This document shows positions 1 to 8,302 of a stretch of 64,000 bases of DNA, piece by piece (the stretch's first letter is position 1; each line of letters begins with the position of its first letter). Below the pieces are notes generated by a model. The model made no database searches and was not told the DNA's origin. It saw only the letters and a program-made list of their open reading frames with translations. The position numbers and the translations under genes are program-made. The DNA lies in NCBI GenBank assembly GCA_017849435.1, contig JAFIGY010000015.1, positions 124,001 to 188,000 of the forward strand, given 5' to 3'. The DNA comes from Chitinophaga niabensis (lineage in GTDB: Bacteria; Bacteroidota; Bacteroidia; Chitinophagales; Chitinophagaceae).

Positions 1-2
1 GC

Positions 3-296
3 CTGAAAGAGGAGCTGGCCATTATCCGGGAGCTGAACCTTATGGTGAGCATGGATTCCGCCAATATGCACCTCGCATCTTTGTATGGGGTACCGGTAGT
101 GTCCGTCTGGGGCGCTACACACCCTTTTGCCGGGTTCATGGGATATGGGCAATTGATGGGGAATGCGGTGGAGACAGACCTTTACTGCCGCCCATGTTCC
201 GTATTCGGCAATAAGCCCTGTTTTCGCGGAGATCATGCCTGTATGGAGCAATTGCCACCGGAGTTGATCCTGCAGCGAATAAGGGAGATCGTTTGA
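3..296 (+). CDS. Glycosyltransferase family 9 (heptosyltransferase-like), C-terminal part
   Basis: This is the 3' end of a gene that enters from the left edge; the frame is open from base 3. The visible residues contain the stretch MVSMDSANMHLASLYGVPVV followed by VWGATHPF, which matches the nucleotide-sugar binding end of ADP-heptose:LPS heptosyltransferases (GT9), where an SxxMHxAa...P motif holds the donor. Enzymes of this family add heptose or a related sugar to the lipopolysaccharide core at the cytoplasmic face of the inner membrane. The C-terminal cluster of cysteines (YCRPCSVFGNKPC) is common in Bacteroidota GT9 proteins. The acceptor cannot be inferred from this fragment. Confidence 0.8.
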   Translation: MKEELAIIRELNLMVSMDSANMHLASLYGVPVVSVWGATHPFAGFMGYGQLMGNAVETDLYCRPCSVFGNKPCFRGDHACMEQLPPELILQRIREIV

Positions 297-344
297 GCGA
301 AAGGCTTGATAGAGAGGATTTTTGCAAAAAAACCGGAAGATTTT

Positions 345-374
345 TTTGCAAAAATGAAAAAAAGTATACTTTTG
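345..374 (+). promoter_or_regulatory. Predicted primary-sigma promoter of tRNA-Gln
   Basis: TTTG at 345-348 and TACTTTTG at 367-374 fit the Bacteroidota consensus (-33 TTG/TTTG and -7 TAnnTTTG) with an 18-base spacer. Transcription would begin about 10 bases before the mature tRNA 5' end. The preceding glycosyltransferase ends at 296, so this is an independent promoter. Confidence 0.6.
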
Positions 375-391
375 CAATCCCAATTCACGGA

Positions 392-461
392 TGCCTCATA
401 GTATAATGGTAGTACGACAGATTTTGGTTCTGTTTGTCTTGGTTCGAATCCAGGTGAGGCA
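392..461 (+). tRNA. tRNA-Gln (anticodon UUG)
   Basis: A full cloverleaf can be drawn. The acceptor stem pairs TGCCTCA (392-398) with TGAGGCA (455-461). The anticodon stem is ACAGA (417-421) with TCTGT, enclosing loop TTTTGGT with anticodon TTG at 424-426. The T arm has loop TTCGAAT closed by CTTGG/CCAGG. The 3' CCA is not encoded (ACT follows), as is common in this phylum. A promoter lies just upstream and a T-tailed hairpin follows. Confidence 0.95.
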
Positions 462-499
462 ACTAGGGTTACCAGATCCAACGGTAACAAAAAGCACTC

Positions 500-543
500 A
501 AGCCCGTTGCGGACGAAAGTTTCGGCGGGTTTTTTCTTTTTTA
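500..543 (+). terminator. Rho-independent terminator after tRNA-Gln
   Basis: AAGCCCG (500-506) can pair with CGGGTTT near 526-532; a run of T (TTTTTTCTTTTTT) follows. It lies about 40 bases after the tRNA and would end its transcript. Confidence 0.6.
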
Positions 544-557
544 GTCCGCTGCCACTT

Positions 558-803
558 TTACCGCGAAATACCGCCTGTTTTTAATCCCAATATTTGTGTC
601 AGCTCCCCGGAAGTAACCAATTTGAAATAAGCCCCAGAATGATTTTGTCGGCTTTTTACAATAGCTGTTTGATGAGTACCAATTAACTTTAAATGGTTAT
701 TCAGTTGGCCGGACTTTGCGGCAGTTAATCGGTTATACCCCGTCCATTCTTTCTTCTGCTCATTTTTCTGCGTTGATCTTTCGAAATGACGGAAGCGTAT
801 CAA
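558..803 (-). other. Short open frame of uncertain status between tRNA-Gln and the next gene
   Basis: The interval 544-817 holds no gene I can name. The minus strand is open for 81 codons, ending at 558, with a TTG as the first possible start at 803. The encoded peptide (for example SGAYFKLVTSGELTQILGLK) looks composition-wise like real protein rather than antisense noise. There is no ATG and no clear promoter. It may be a relic gene, or a dispersed short element lodged next to a tRNA. I do not recognise a family. Confidence 0.25.
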
Positions 804-817
804 AATGATTAAATAAC

Positions 818-1714
818 ATGAAATTATTTTACTGTTTAGCGGTTCTCTTTATCTCCAGTCTCCCGAACGGGCAATGTCAGAGCCGGTTCATTGACAGTAT
901 TATTGCATTGCGTCATATGGATAGCCTGCCGGGGAAAATAAAAGTCTACTATACCCCGGGCTACCGAAAAAATGCCGAACGGTACCAGCACCTCTTTACC
1001 GGAGCCACCCGTTTTTATGAGCAGCATTATCGCACAGGTTTCAAGTACAAGGTAGCTATACTGGATTCGGCGCAATGGATCACTGAAAAGTATCCATTTG
1101 GCCTGCTGGCTTACGATTCCGGCTGGCTGTTCATTCCGGCCGTGGTGAAGGCCCCTTTTTTTCAAAAGATCCACGGGCTGGATGAAAGAAATGTGGCTTA
1201 TAGTGCGTTTCTTAAACAACATCGCCTTACCACACAAAAAATCTCTGACGACTTTTATTTAACACTTTCGCTGCACGAATTGGGGCATTATTTTACGATA
1301 GATAATATGCACGCTGTGATGCCGGATATGTTTGCCGCTGAACTGATCGCCACCTATTTCGCTTATGCTTATTTGCAGCAGTCGCGCCATCCCGCGTTAA
1401 AAACACTAGTGGATTATTCAGTGTTTGCAATAGACCAGTACCAGCCGCAGTATCGCCATATTTCGGCATTGGACAGCTTGTTTGTGAACATGCCGATACA
1501 GAACTTCAGATGGTTTCATCGCAATATCGTTCTGCTGGCGCAACGCATTTACGATGTTCACGGTTTAAGTTTTATAGATTATTTCCTGCATACATTTAAA
1601 GAAGGCGGTTCTACTCAATTTACAACACAACAGGTGATAGAATTGCTGGATAAAAAATGTAACGGTATTGTAGATCGATGGGTAAATGAAATGACCAGCG
1701 GAGCCCCTAAATAG
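818..1714 (+). CDS. Secreted HExxH-motif protein, putative gluzincin metallopeptidase
   Basis: 298 residues with a signal peptide at 1-21 (hydrophobic YCLAVLFISSL). Residues 153-157 read HELGH, the zinc-binding HExxH motif, inside LTLSLHELGHYFT; AAEL around 173-176 supplies a candidate third ligand (Glu175) as in gluzincins. The remainder has no family that I can name. Function is inferred from the motif alone: a periplasmic or surface zinc protein, probably a peptidase. It stands alone: the next gene on the right is convergent. Confidence 0.6.
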   Translation: MKLFYCLAVLFISSLPNGQCQSRFIDSIIALRHMDSLPGKIKVYYTPGYRKNAERYQHLFTGATRFYEQHYRTGFKYKVAILDSAQWITEKYPFGLLAYDSGWLFIPAVVKAPFFQKIHGLDERNVAYSAFLKQHRLTTQKISDDFYLTLSLHELGHYFTIDNMHAVMPDMFAAELIATYFAYAYLQQSRHPALKTLVDYSVFAIDQYQPQYRHISALDSLFVNMPIQNFRWFHRNIVLLAQRIYDVHGLSFIDYFLHTFKEGGSTQFTTQQVIELLDKKCNGIVDRWVNEMTSGAPK

Positions 1715-1776
1715 CATGGAGGATATGATCGCAAAGGATCCTCTTAGCCCGAAATTTGATTCGCTTTTACACTTCC

Positions 1777-2511
1777 TCAATCCCGCTTTATCCCCAACTT
1801 CCTCATCTCCGCTGTAGCCTCCTCAGCCCCGGCTTCTTCTGCCTGTTTGAACCAACGGATGGCTTCTTCTTTGTCTTTCTTCACACCGGCTCCATGCCAA
1901 TACATCTCCGCTACGTTGAACATACCTCTGGTAGAGTTGTGCTCTGCAGCCTGGAGAAACCACTTGAATGCCATTTCGTTATCCTTGGGAACACCTCGCC
2001 CGTCGAGATAGGAAGTGCCGATATTGTTCATCGCTTCTCTTTCCCCCAATGCTGCAGCCCGCTCGAACCATTCCATAGCGCTTTTCTCATCTTTGTCGGT
2101 ACCCAGGCCACGTTGTAGTAAATAGCCATAGTCATTCATGGCAACAGGATGACCGCGTTCTGCCGCATCTTTTAAAAAGCGATGGGCGTTTTTTATATCT
2201 TTTTTAACCCCTGTCCCCTTTAAGAATATTTGTCCAAGTACCCACGCGCGTGCGGAGGTCAGCCGGTCCGCGAACTTCAGGTAAGTTTTGACGCCCTCGG
2301 CATATTTATGCGCCATGATCGCTTTATCAGCTTCCCGGAGTTCCGATTCATCAGCGGAGGAAGTCAGTAACGTCATGGAAGAATCCGTATTGGCGACTGG
2401 CAGATCATCGGGAGGATTGAAGTTTTTTTTGTTTTCGCTGCGGTTTTCAGAACAGGAGATGAGACAGAAGGTCAGCAGGAATAAAAAGGTAAACAGCTTT
2501 CCGATGCGCAT
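1777..2511 (-). CDS. Sel1-repeat (SLR) lipoprotein
   Basis: 244 residues from the ATG at 2511, chosen because it places a lipoprotein signal peptide at the N-terminus (FLFLLTFCLISC, lipobox Cys near residue 19); an upstream in-frame ATG at 2568 would bury it. The C-terminal two thirds contain at least four Sel1-like repeats of about 36 residues, visible as recurring GxGVxKD...A..WF..AAE units. Such proteins are alpha-solenoid scaffolds for protein-protein contacts, here anchored in a membrane facing the periplasm. Partners are unknown. It is divergent from the CHAD gene. Confidence 0.8.
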   Translation of the reverse strand: MRIGKLFTFLFLLTFCLISCSENRSENKKNFNPPDDLPVANTDSSMTLLTSSADESELREADKAIMAHKYAEGVKTYLKFADRLTSARAWVLGQIFLKGTGVKKDIKNAHRFLKDAAERGHPVAMNDYGYLLQRGLGTDKDEKSAMEWFERAAALGEREAMNNIGTSYLDGRGVPKDNEMAFKWFLQAAEHNSTRGMFNVAEMYWHGAGVKKDKEEAIRWFKQAEEAGAEEATAEMRKLGIKRD

Positions 2512-2653
2512 GGGCAGGTATGGTTTATGAGACGCCGCTAATTTAACCCGAATAAAAGGAATCATCAATAGCTAAATTTGGCCCCTGCGGGCATCCCCGG
2601 AAGCTTCATTACAGGATATGTGTTAAATTAGCATCAGGCTTAAATGTGGTTGC

Positions 2654-3415
2654 ATGAAACACGCCCAGATAATGCATGCCGTCAGGAGGAGGTTCCGGAA
2701 GATAGATGCCGCTTACAGAAAGGTTATAAAAAATTTTCAGACAGATGATATTCACCGGTTCAGGGTGGAAATGAAGAAGCTGAAAGCTTTTCTGTTACTG
2801 GCGGAGAACGGATCAGACCATGACCGCCGTTTGAAGTTCTCGAAACGGGCAAGGAAATTTTACGAGAAAACAGGAGCTATCCGCACTTTGCAGCTTCAGC
2901 AGCAGTATGCGGCAGAGGCAGAGCCTGAAGCCATACAAACGGCCCTGGCGGACGATATCGCCGGGATGGAAAGGTGGCGGAGGGATAAGGGGATGTTTGG
3001 ATCTGAAGAGAAGAGGATCCTTCACCGGCTCCCGGACAGGCTGAGCGCTGCTGCCATGAAAACCTTTTTCCGATCACTCACGCACGACCTCAGGGAATTA
3101 CTGAGAAATGTTCATCCCAATGAAGACACACTGCATCAATTGCGCAAGTTGTTGAAGAACATCTGGTATACGCGGACGTACGCCAGAGCATCCCAACAGC
3201 AAACACTTCCGCCAATACTTTGCGATAACGGGAACGTAAAGGACATTACCGAAGCGCTGGGAGCTTTCCGGGATGTGGGTATGAGGATAAGTTTGCTGGG
3301 AAAGGGTTTGTCAAACAAACAGCGTATGTTCAGAAAAGAATGGGCAGCGGAAAGAAAACAGATCCGGAAGCAGATAGATAAAGAATTGTACAGATTAAGA
3401 AACGCTTTACAATGA
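2654..3415 (+). CDS. CHAD domain protein
   Basis: 253 residues, cytoplasmic, strongly basic and helical. The motifs HRFRVEMKKLKAF near residue 35 and HQLRKLLKNIWY near residue 160 are the paired conserved histidine-helix segments of CHAD domains, which bind inorganic polyphosphate. The domain occupies nearly all of the protein; no CYTH (triphosphatase) domain is attached. Polyphosphate binding is known for the family; the role here is not shown by context, since neighbours are unrelated. Confidence 0.8.
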   Translation: MKHAQIMHAVRRRFRKIDAAYRKVIKNFQTDDIHRFRVEMKKLKAFLLLAENGSDHDRRLKFSKRARKFYEKTGAIRTLQLQQQYAAEAEPEAIQTALADDIAGMERWRRDKGMFGSEEKRILHRLPDRLSAAAMKTFFRSLTHDLRELLRNVHPNEDTLHQLRKLLKNIWYTRTYARASQQQTLPPILCDNGNVKDITEALGAFRDVGMRISLLGKGLSNKQRMFRKEWAAERKQIRKQIDKELYRLRNALQ

Positions 3416-3561
3416 CATATTCCTGGGAATTTCGACAAAAGCAGGATTTTGTCGATGAAATATACCGCCTGTTATTTTGAAGAAAGAAACCCTCCTTTTA
3501 TCGATAAATACTTCCCCCTTTCTCCTGCCATATATTCCTTTGTACCCATAAATGGCTACCT

Positions 3562-4818
3562 ATGCAACAACTTCTTCTATGTTTTCTCTTCTTTTCCGGC
3601 CAGGTTTTCGGTATGGCCACTTCGCAGGAAGACAGCACCTTCAAATGGCTGGCAGAACGCAGGCAGCCGTTGATGATGAACAGCTACCCGTCTTTCGTGA
3701 AAGCATTGCCTGCCTGTTTGCACGGACTGGAGCAATATACCGTAGTGGGACTCGGAGAAGGTACACACGGTACCAGTGAATTTCAAACCGTGCGTACCTA
3801 TATTACCCGGTATTTGGTGGAGGAGAAAGGGTTTCGGGTCATATGCCTGGAGAATAGTTATGGTGGTACATATGAGCTGAATAAACATTTGCAGGCAGGA
3901 AATGCCGATCTGGACAGCCTGATGCATCTTTACATGTTGGGTATCTGGCAGAATGAAGAAACGAGATCCATGCTCACATGGATCAGGCAGTATAATAAGT
4001 CGCACCGCGATAAGATCGTGTTAACCGGGATGGATTTTACCGATCCCGATATCAGCACAGCTGCGTTACAGCGGCTGAACAGCGGTACTGGAACAGACTC
4101 CCTTTCATCTTACAGTCGTTACCTCATGCAGGCTTATCGCGCATTCAATCGTACTGACACTACTGTGGAAAGGAAAGAATGGCTGCAGAAAGGAGTGGAG
4201 GGATATGAACTTGTGATGCGTATCAAAGTAGCATCAGATGAACGGAAGGATACACCCGCGTTCCGGGAGCTCCTGGAGAACCTCCGCATGGGCTTTTATA
4301 GTATTTACAGACCCGTCAAAGAAGGTCGGGAAGCATCCCGGGATGAGCAAATGGCGGAAATGGTGCGCTTGATCAGCAATGACCGCCAGGGTTCCAAAAT
4401 GGTGGTATGGGCGCACAATGCGCATATCGCGAAAGCCGGGATTTTTGATGATGACAGCAATGGCGGCGGGAGCGGTGTTTTTTTGGAGCGCTTTTTCCCA
4501 GGCAAATACTTTGCGATAGGTACAGGAACTTTTGGCGGAACATTCAGTGCTACCCGTGACCGGTTTGTGGTCAATACCAGCAGGTTCAGCAGTTACAAAT
4601 TGAACGACGCCATCAAAGGTTCCTGGGAATACATGTTACAGGGAAACGATGCATGCCTTGACCTGAAGCGCAAAACCCCCTCGGCCCCCAACCTCCTGCA
4701 AAGGTTTATAGGCTATGGGCCGGGGAATTCAGAAAAGAATTACGTCCGCATAAAACTGGATAAACTGTTCGATGCTTTCCTCTTCATACAAACCACTCAG
4801 GCTACAAAGCCACTTTAA
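3562..4818 (+). CDS. Erythromycin esterase family protein, exported
   Basis: 418 residues. N-terminal signal peptide (QLLLCFLFFSGQVFG). Family hallmarks are present: GEGTHGT with Glu66 and His69, ENSYGGTYELNKH near 97-109, and VVWAHNAH with His285 and His288, all matching the catalytic cleft of Ere-type enzymes. Ere enzymes hydrolyse the macrolide lactone; many chromosomal Bacteroidota relatives have unknown substrates, so resistance cannot be claimed. Its TAA overlaps the TAA of the convergent gene at 4815. Confidence 0.85.
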   Translation: MQQLLLCFLFFSGQVFGMATSQEDSTFKWLAERRQPLMMNSYPSFVKALPACLHGLEQYTVVGLGEGTHGTSEFQTVRTYITRYLVEEKGFRVICLENSYGGTYELNKHLQAGNADLDSLMHLYMLGIWQNEETRSMLTWIRQYNKSHRDKIVLTGMDFTDPDISTAALQRLNSGTGTDSLSSYSRYLMQAYRAFNRTDTTVERKEWLQKGVEGYELVMRIKVASDERKDTPAFRELLENLRMGFYSIYRPVKEGREASRDEQMAEMVRLISNDRQGSKMVVWAHNAHIAKAGIFDDDSNGGGSGVFLERFFPGKYFAIGTGTFGGTFSATRDRFVVNTSRFSSYKLNDAIKGSWEYMLQGNDACLDLKRKTPSAPNLLQRFIGYGPGNSEKNYVRIKLDKLFDAFLFIQTTQATKPL

Positions 4819-6506
4819 AAAATAAATTCCCGCGGCTGTATGTTCATCCGGAAACCGATCGTATAGAAGAAAGTGCTGGATGCTGGTTTGTTAAGTACAT
4901 TATAGTTCCTGTAAGTGCCGTTCAGATCAATGAAAGCATTTTCAAATATCTCGTAGGACACGCGCAGGGAGGCGGTTGTACTGTGCACCGGCACGCCATT
5001 GCCGATGGACACGCCTTTGTCGTATGGACGGATGGCGTAGGAACGGAATATATCTCCGCCGTAATTGATCCCGGCTGAATCCAGGCCCTGTTTATAATGA
5101 ATCAGCCTCCCGGTGAGATATAACCTGGGAAGCGGCTGATACCGCACAATGGCGATCATCTCCCTGAAATTGGCGCCCAGCGGATGTGCGAGGGGTTGAT
5201 TGTAATGTGTGAGATTGGTGGTGCTGTCGAAATTCGTGTAAGTATATGGCCGAACGGCGTTCATCTCCAGCTGAAGGTCCAGGTTCTTTACATGCAGTAC
5301 GTCATTGTATTTAAGCCCGATTTGCGCACCGTGTTTATTGCGCCAGTCGCCCCGCCTGTAGTGCAGTACTTCGTCTGTTACAAATTCATTGATGAGGATG
5401 GTGCCATACAATTGCATGTCTTTGGCAAAGTTCGCTTTAAAATCCAGTCCGATGTTGGCCTTTCCGGCAGCCCCCAGTTGTTGTTCTATAGAGCGGTAGA
5501 AGATCACAGGATTGAGGTAGCTCAGTTGTAATCCATTCTTGCCTTCTTCCATAATGTTTTCATACAATCCGAGATTCAGCCATTTGGTGGCTTGCAGGCT
5601 CAGATGATGCAGGCTCATATAGTTTTGAGGGCGCATTTTCCGATCCGGATCAGCATAAAATGGCGCAATGGTCTGTGCGATCACGGTTTCGTAATCCAGC
5701 TTCCAGATGCGGGTGCGCATCCTGAGGAAAAGATAATTGGAACTGAAATCGCTCAGTAACAGGCTGCGGAAACCATTACCGACGAACAGTTTGTCGTAAG
5801 CAAACTGGAAATTGAAGAACCGGGTGATGTTGAATGTGATTCCGCCGCGTGCATCGAAATAATCATATCCGTTCCTTTTGTAGTCTTTGAAAAATCCCGC
5901 GCCGGGAACAGCATAATGTTGATCCACGAAGTTCCTTACAAAAACAGGATCGCGTTCCTGTGTATCTGTCAGATAGGAGTAAAAGCCGAGTTTGTTGCCG
6001 ATGTTTCCCCGCATGACAACACCTCTGGTATTGACATACAAACTGCCTGTTCCATCATTAGCATGACCAAGCTGCAGGTCAAGAACAGGGTTGACGATGA
6101 GCTTGAAGTCCCTTTCATTCACCGCGAAAAGATTGGAAGGTGTCTTGTAAAAAGTATGGAACAAAGGTTTTCGCAACCGGAATGAATCAGTATAGTTCCG
6201 GGTCCATTCTGCATTGTCCATCAGCAAACGGCGGATATTATAACGATCGATGCGTGACAGGTGAAAGGGGAGAGCATTGGCACGGTCAAGGGAATCGATA
6301 TATTCCACCCTTTCGGTAACGTCTTTCCTGCCGTAAGGTTTCATTGTAGTAAACCCCAGAGTAGTATCGCTCCTTAGCTTGATGTCCAGCCTGTCCAGCA
6401 GCTGATACTGTTTGCTTCCAAGGGGAATGAAATCCGTTTGTGCGTACGCATCAGGAAGCATTGCCGGCAACAAGAACAGGATAGCCAGGGAGCAAATATT
6501 TTTCAT
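4815..6506 (-). CDS. Outer-membrane beta-barrel protein (Wzi / RemB-like)
   Basis: 563 residues from the ATG at 6506, which gives a clear signal peptide (NICSLAILFLLPAMLPDAYA); a start at 6563 would add a non-signal extension. The sequence is rich in alternating aromatic strands (for example FFNFQFAYDKLFVGNGFRS and a C-terminal barrel ending in an aromatic-rich tail REFIF). The pattern resembles capsule-assembly Wzi-type barrels and the gliding protein RemB of Bacteroidota. Those links are by overall look only. No capsule or gliding genes are adjacent. Confidence 0.6.
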   Translation of the reverse strand: MKNICSLAILFLLPAMLPDAYAQTDFIPLGSKQYQLLDRLDIKLRSDTTLGFTTMKPYGRKDVTERVEYIDSLDRANALPFHLSRIDRYNIRRLLMDNAEWTRNYTDSFRLRKPLFHTFYKTPSNLFAVNERDFKLIVNPVLDLQLGHANDGTGSLYVNTRGVVMRGNIGNKLGFYSYLTDTQERDPVFVRNFVDQHYAVPGAGFFKDYKRNGYDYFDARGGITFNITRFFNFQFAYDKLFVGNGFRSLLLSDFSSNYLFLRMRTRIWKLDYETVIAQTIAPFYADPDRKMRPQNYMSLHHLSLQATKWLNLGLYENIMEEGKNGLQLSYLNPVIFYRSIEQQLGAAGKANIGLDFKANFAKDMQLYGTILINEFVTDEVLHYRRGDWRNKHGAQIGLKYNDVLHVKNLDLQLEMNAVRPYTYTNFDSTTNLTHYNQPLAHPLGANFREMIAIVRYQPLPRLYLTGRLIHYKQGLDSAGINYGGDIFRSYAIRPYDKGVSIGNGVPVHSTTASLRVSYEIFENAFIDLNGTYRNYNVLNKPASSTFFYTIGFRMNIQPREFIF

Positions 6507-6606
6507 GGAGTAATTCGATTGATGATGAGCGCGAAAATAATGCATTATCAATACTTTGAACATTAGAAAACGATTAAATCCACTGCCTTTGTGGCATGTT
6601 CCTTTT

Positions 6607-7491
6607 TCAAATGATCCGTGTTCTCAATCCGTATTGCGCTGCCAGTTCCTGTGTTTTCTGTGCGAGGGCTTCCTTGTAGTACGCCGGCATCTGTTCACTG
6701 TTATCAAATAGCCGTCGGTATTTTTCGAGCAGATGCGGATAATATTTTTCAACGGCTCTGAACATCAATGTACGGCTGTCTGCCTGCTCATTGCCCCATA
6801 GTGTTACAGAAGCGGGGAATATATACTGCACACCGGTCTCCGCAAATTGCCGGAACAACTGTTGCAGGTGTTCACCTGTGTCGGTGATATAAGGAAGCAG
6901 TGGCATCAGGCTTACACCTGCGTGGAAACCCTCCCCCAGGGCCGCCTTCAGCGCCGTTAATCTCCTTTCCGGAGACGGTGCACCCGGCTCGAATATCTTT
7001 GCAATAGTAGCGTCGATAGTAGAAAATGAAAAAGTGAGCAGTGTACCACGCCCCGGCACACGAAGGTCCTCCGGTAAAACGGCCTCCGCATCAATCGCGT
7101 GCAGCAGATCGAAATCACGGGTCACGAGATCGGATTTGGTGATGATGTGTACCGGAAAACGATATCGCCGGATCACCTCGAGAAGCTCCCGTGTAAGGCC
7201 TCTCGTGGCTTCGGCCTGCAGGTAAGGGTCCGTCACCGAGGAGAGTACGATGAAACCGTATTGTCCGCGTTTGGCACGACTACCCAACTGTTTTTCCAGC
7301 AGATCCACCGCATTCAGTTTTTCAGAAAGCCTGTCCGCCATATTAATGCCGTATTTGCTGCCACGGATGTAGCAGTAAAGGCAGTTGAAGGAGCATCCGC
7401 TGTAAGGATTGATCGTATAATCGTCCAGGAACCAGGGATCCCTTCTTTTGGTTTTGTTGAGGATGGATTTAACCAGTATACCGTTGGGCAT
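6607..7491 (-). CDS. SplB-like radical SAM protein (COG1533)
   Basis: 294 residues. Residues 27-41 read INPYSGCSFNCLYCY; Cys33, Cys37 and Cys40 form the CxxxCxxC iron-sulfur motif of radical SAM enzymes. VTDPYLQAEATRGLTRELL and the following HIITKSDLVTRD segment match the spore photoproduct lyase-like group, which is widespread in non-spore-formers with unknown substrate. The ATG at 7491 is preferred because it begins just before the family's conserved start and overlaps the end of the upstream repair gene by 23 bases, implying coupling. The association with an alkylation-repair protein suggests a nucleic-acid role (inference). Confidence 0.8.
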   Translation of the reverse strand: MPNGILVKSILNKTKRRDPWFLDDYTINPYSGCSFNCLYCYIRGSKYGINMADRLSEKLNAVDLLEKQLGSRAKRGQYGFIVLSSVTDPYLQAEATRGLTRELLEVIRRYRFPVHIITKSDLVTRDFDLLHAIDAEAVLPEDLRVPGRGTLLTFSFSTIDATIAKIFEPGAPSPERRLTALKAALGEGFHAGVSLMPLLPYITDTGEHLQQLFRQFAETGVQYIFPASVTLWGNEQADSRTLMFRAVEKYYPHLLEKYRRLFDNSEQMPAYYKEALAQKTQELAAQYGLRTRII

Positions 7492-8200
7492 ATTTATCTG
7501 TGCGGCTGAGGCCGATTCTGATCTTTGTTTTGAACCAGGTGCGGATGGCCGGATTGCCTGCGATCGTGCGTTCGGATTGCGTAATAATATCCGGATGGAA
7601 TTTGGCGACTGTTTTAACTGCCCATCCGATCCCTTTCTTCGTATGATGGTCCGTAGTAGTTCCGAGGGACAGCAATAGCTCAAAAGCCTGTACCACATAC
7701 GTTTTCTTCAGTCCTTTCTTTACCGCATAATGCACGGCCACGCCTATACTCCGCACGATCCATTTGTTTTCATGCCCCGCCATTTCCCGCAATACGGGGA
7801 GCATCTGTTCCGGCTTCGTTAATAATGCATATCCCATAACCCTTTCCCCGATAATATCACAAACATACCATTCATCTCCACGGATCATATACATGGCTGC
7901 TTTATCCAGTGAATCCCGGAAAGCATGTTCCAGCCGCAGTTGCAGCATCATACCAGCCACTACATAACTCCCGATCCGGTTCAGTGCGATCAACTGCTCC
8001 AGCACCGCGTCCTTCTCTTCCTCCGGGATGGCAGCGGAAAGCTGACGGGCGGCTGTTTCCAGCAGAGGAAAGCGAACTTTTGCGGTAAGGAGCCGTGCAT
8101 CCAGCGCCCGGATGAAAGCCTGTCCGTCATCCATTGCGTAAAAAGAAAGCGCCTCTGCCGTGGCAGCCTGTACGATCGCCTTGTTAGTGATAATGTTCAT
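7469..8200 (-). CDS. DNA alkylation repair protein (AlkD-like HEAT repeats)
   Basis: 243 residues from the ATG at 8200 (an in-frame ATG at 8239 is also possible). Helical-repeat protein with GDEWYVCDIIGERVMG and HENKWIVRSIGVAVHYAVKK, the segments typical of the DNA alkylation repair / AlkD superfamily, whose HEAT-like repeats cradle damaged duplex DNA and excise N3- or N7-alkylpurines. It is first in a two-gene unit with the radical SAM gene. Specific activity cannot be read from the sequence. Confidence 0.75.
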   Translation of the reverse strand: MNIITNKAIVQAATAEALSFYAMDDGQAFIRALDARLLTAKVRFPLLETAARQLSAAIPEEEKDAVLEQLIALNRIGSYVVAGMMLQLRLEHAFRDSLDKAAMYMIRGDEWYVCDIIGERVMGYALLTKPEQMLPVLREMAGHENKWIVRSIGVAVHYAVKKGLKKTYVVQAFELLLSLGTTTDHHTKKGIGWAVKTVAKFHPDIITQSERTIAGNPAIRTWFKTKIRIGLSRTDKYAQRYTG

Positions 8201-8272
8201 GAAGGATATGACTAGCTGCAATTTAACAGAAATCTCCACCTATCCCACGAATTTTTCTAATTCCCTCTTGTT

Positions 8273-8290
8273 TGTTTAAACGTTTAAGCA
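8273..8290 (+). promoter_or_regulatory. LacI-family operator, autoregulatory copy
   Basis: TGTTTAAACGTTTAAGCA lies 12 bases before the lacI-type start codon. It differs at one position from the perfect palindrome TGCTTAAACGTTTAAGCA found twice elsewhere in this locus. The central AACGTT core is the usual LacI-family half-site junction. Its position suggests that the regulator represses its own gene. Confidence 0.75.
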
Positions 8291-8302
8291 TATTTTTATC
8301 CA

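Noticed and set aside
3562..4818. Reporting the erythromycin-esterase-like gene as macrolide resistance
   Set aside because: Only the family motifs are visible; most chromosomal relatives have unknown substrates and there are no mobile-element or resistance neighbours.
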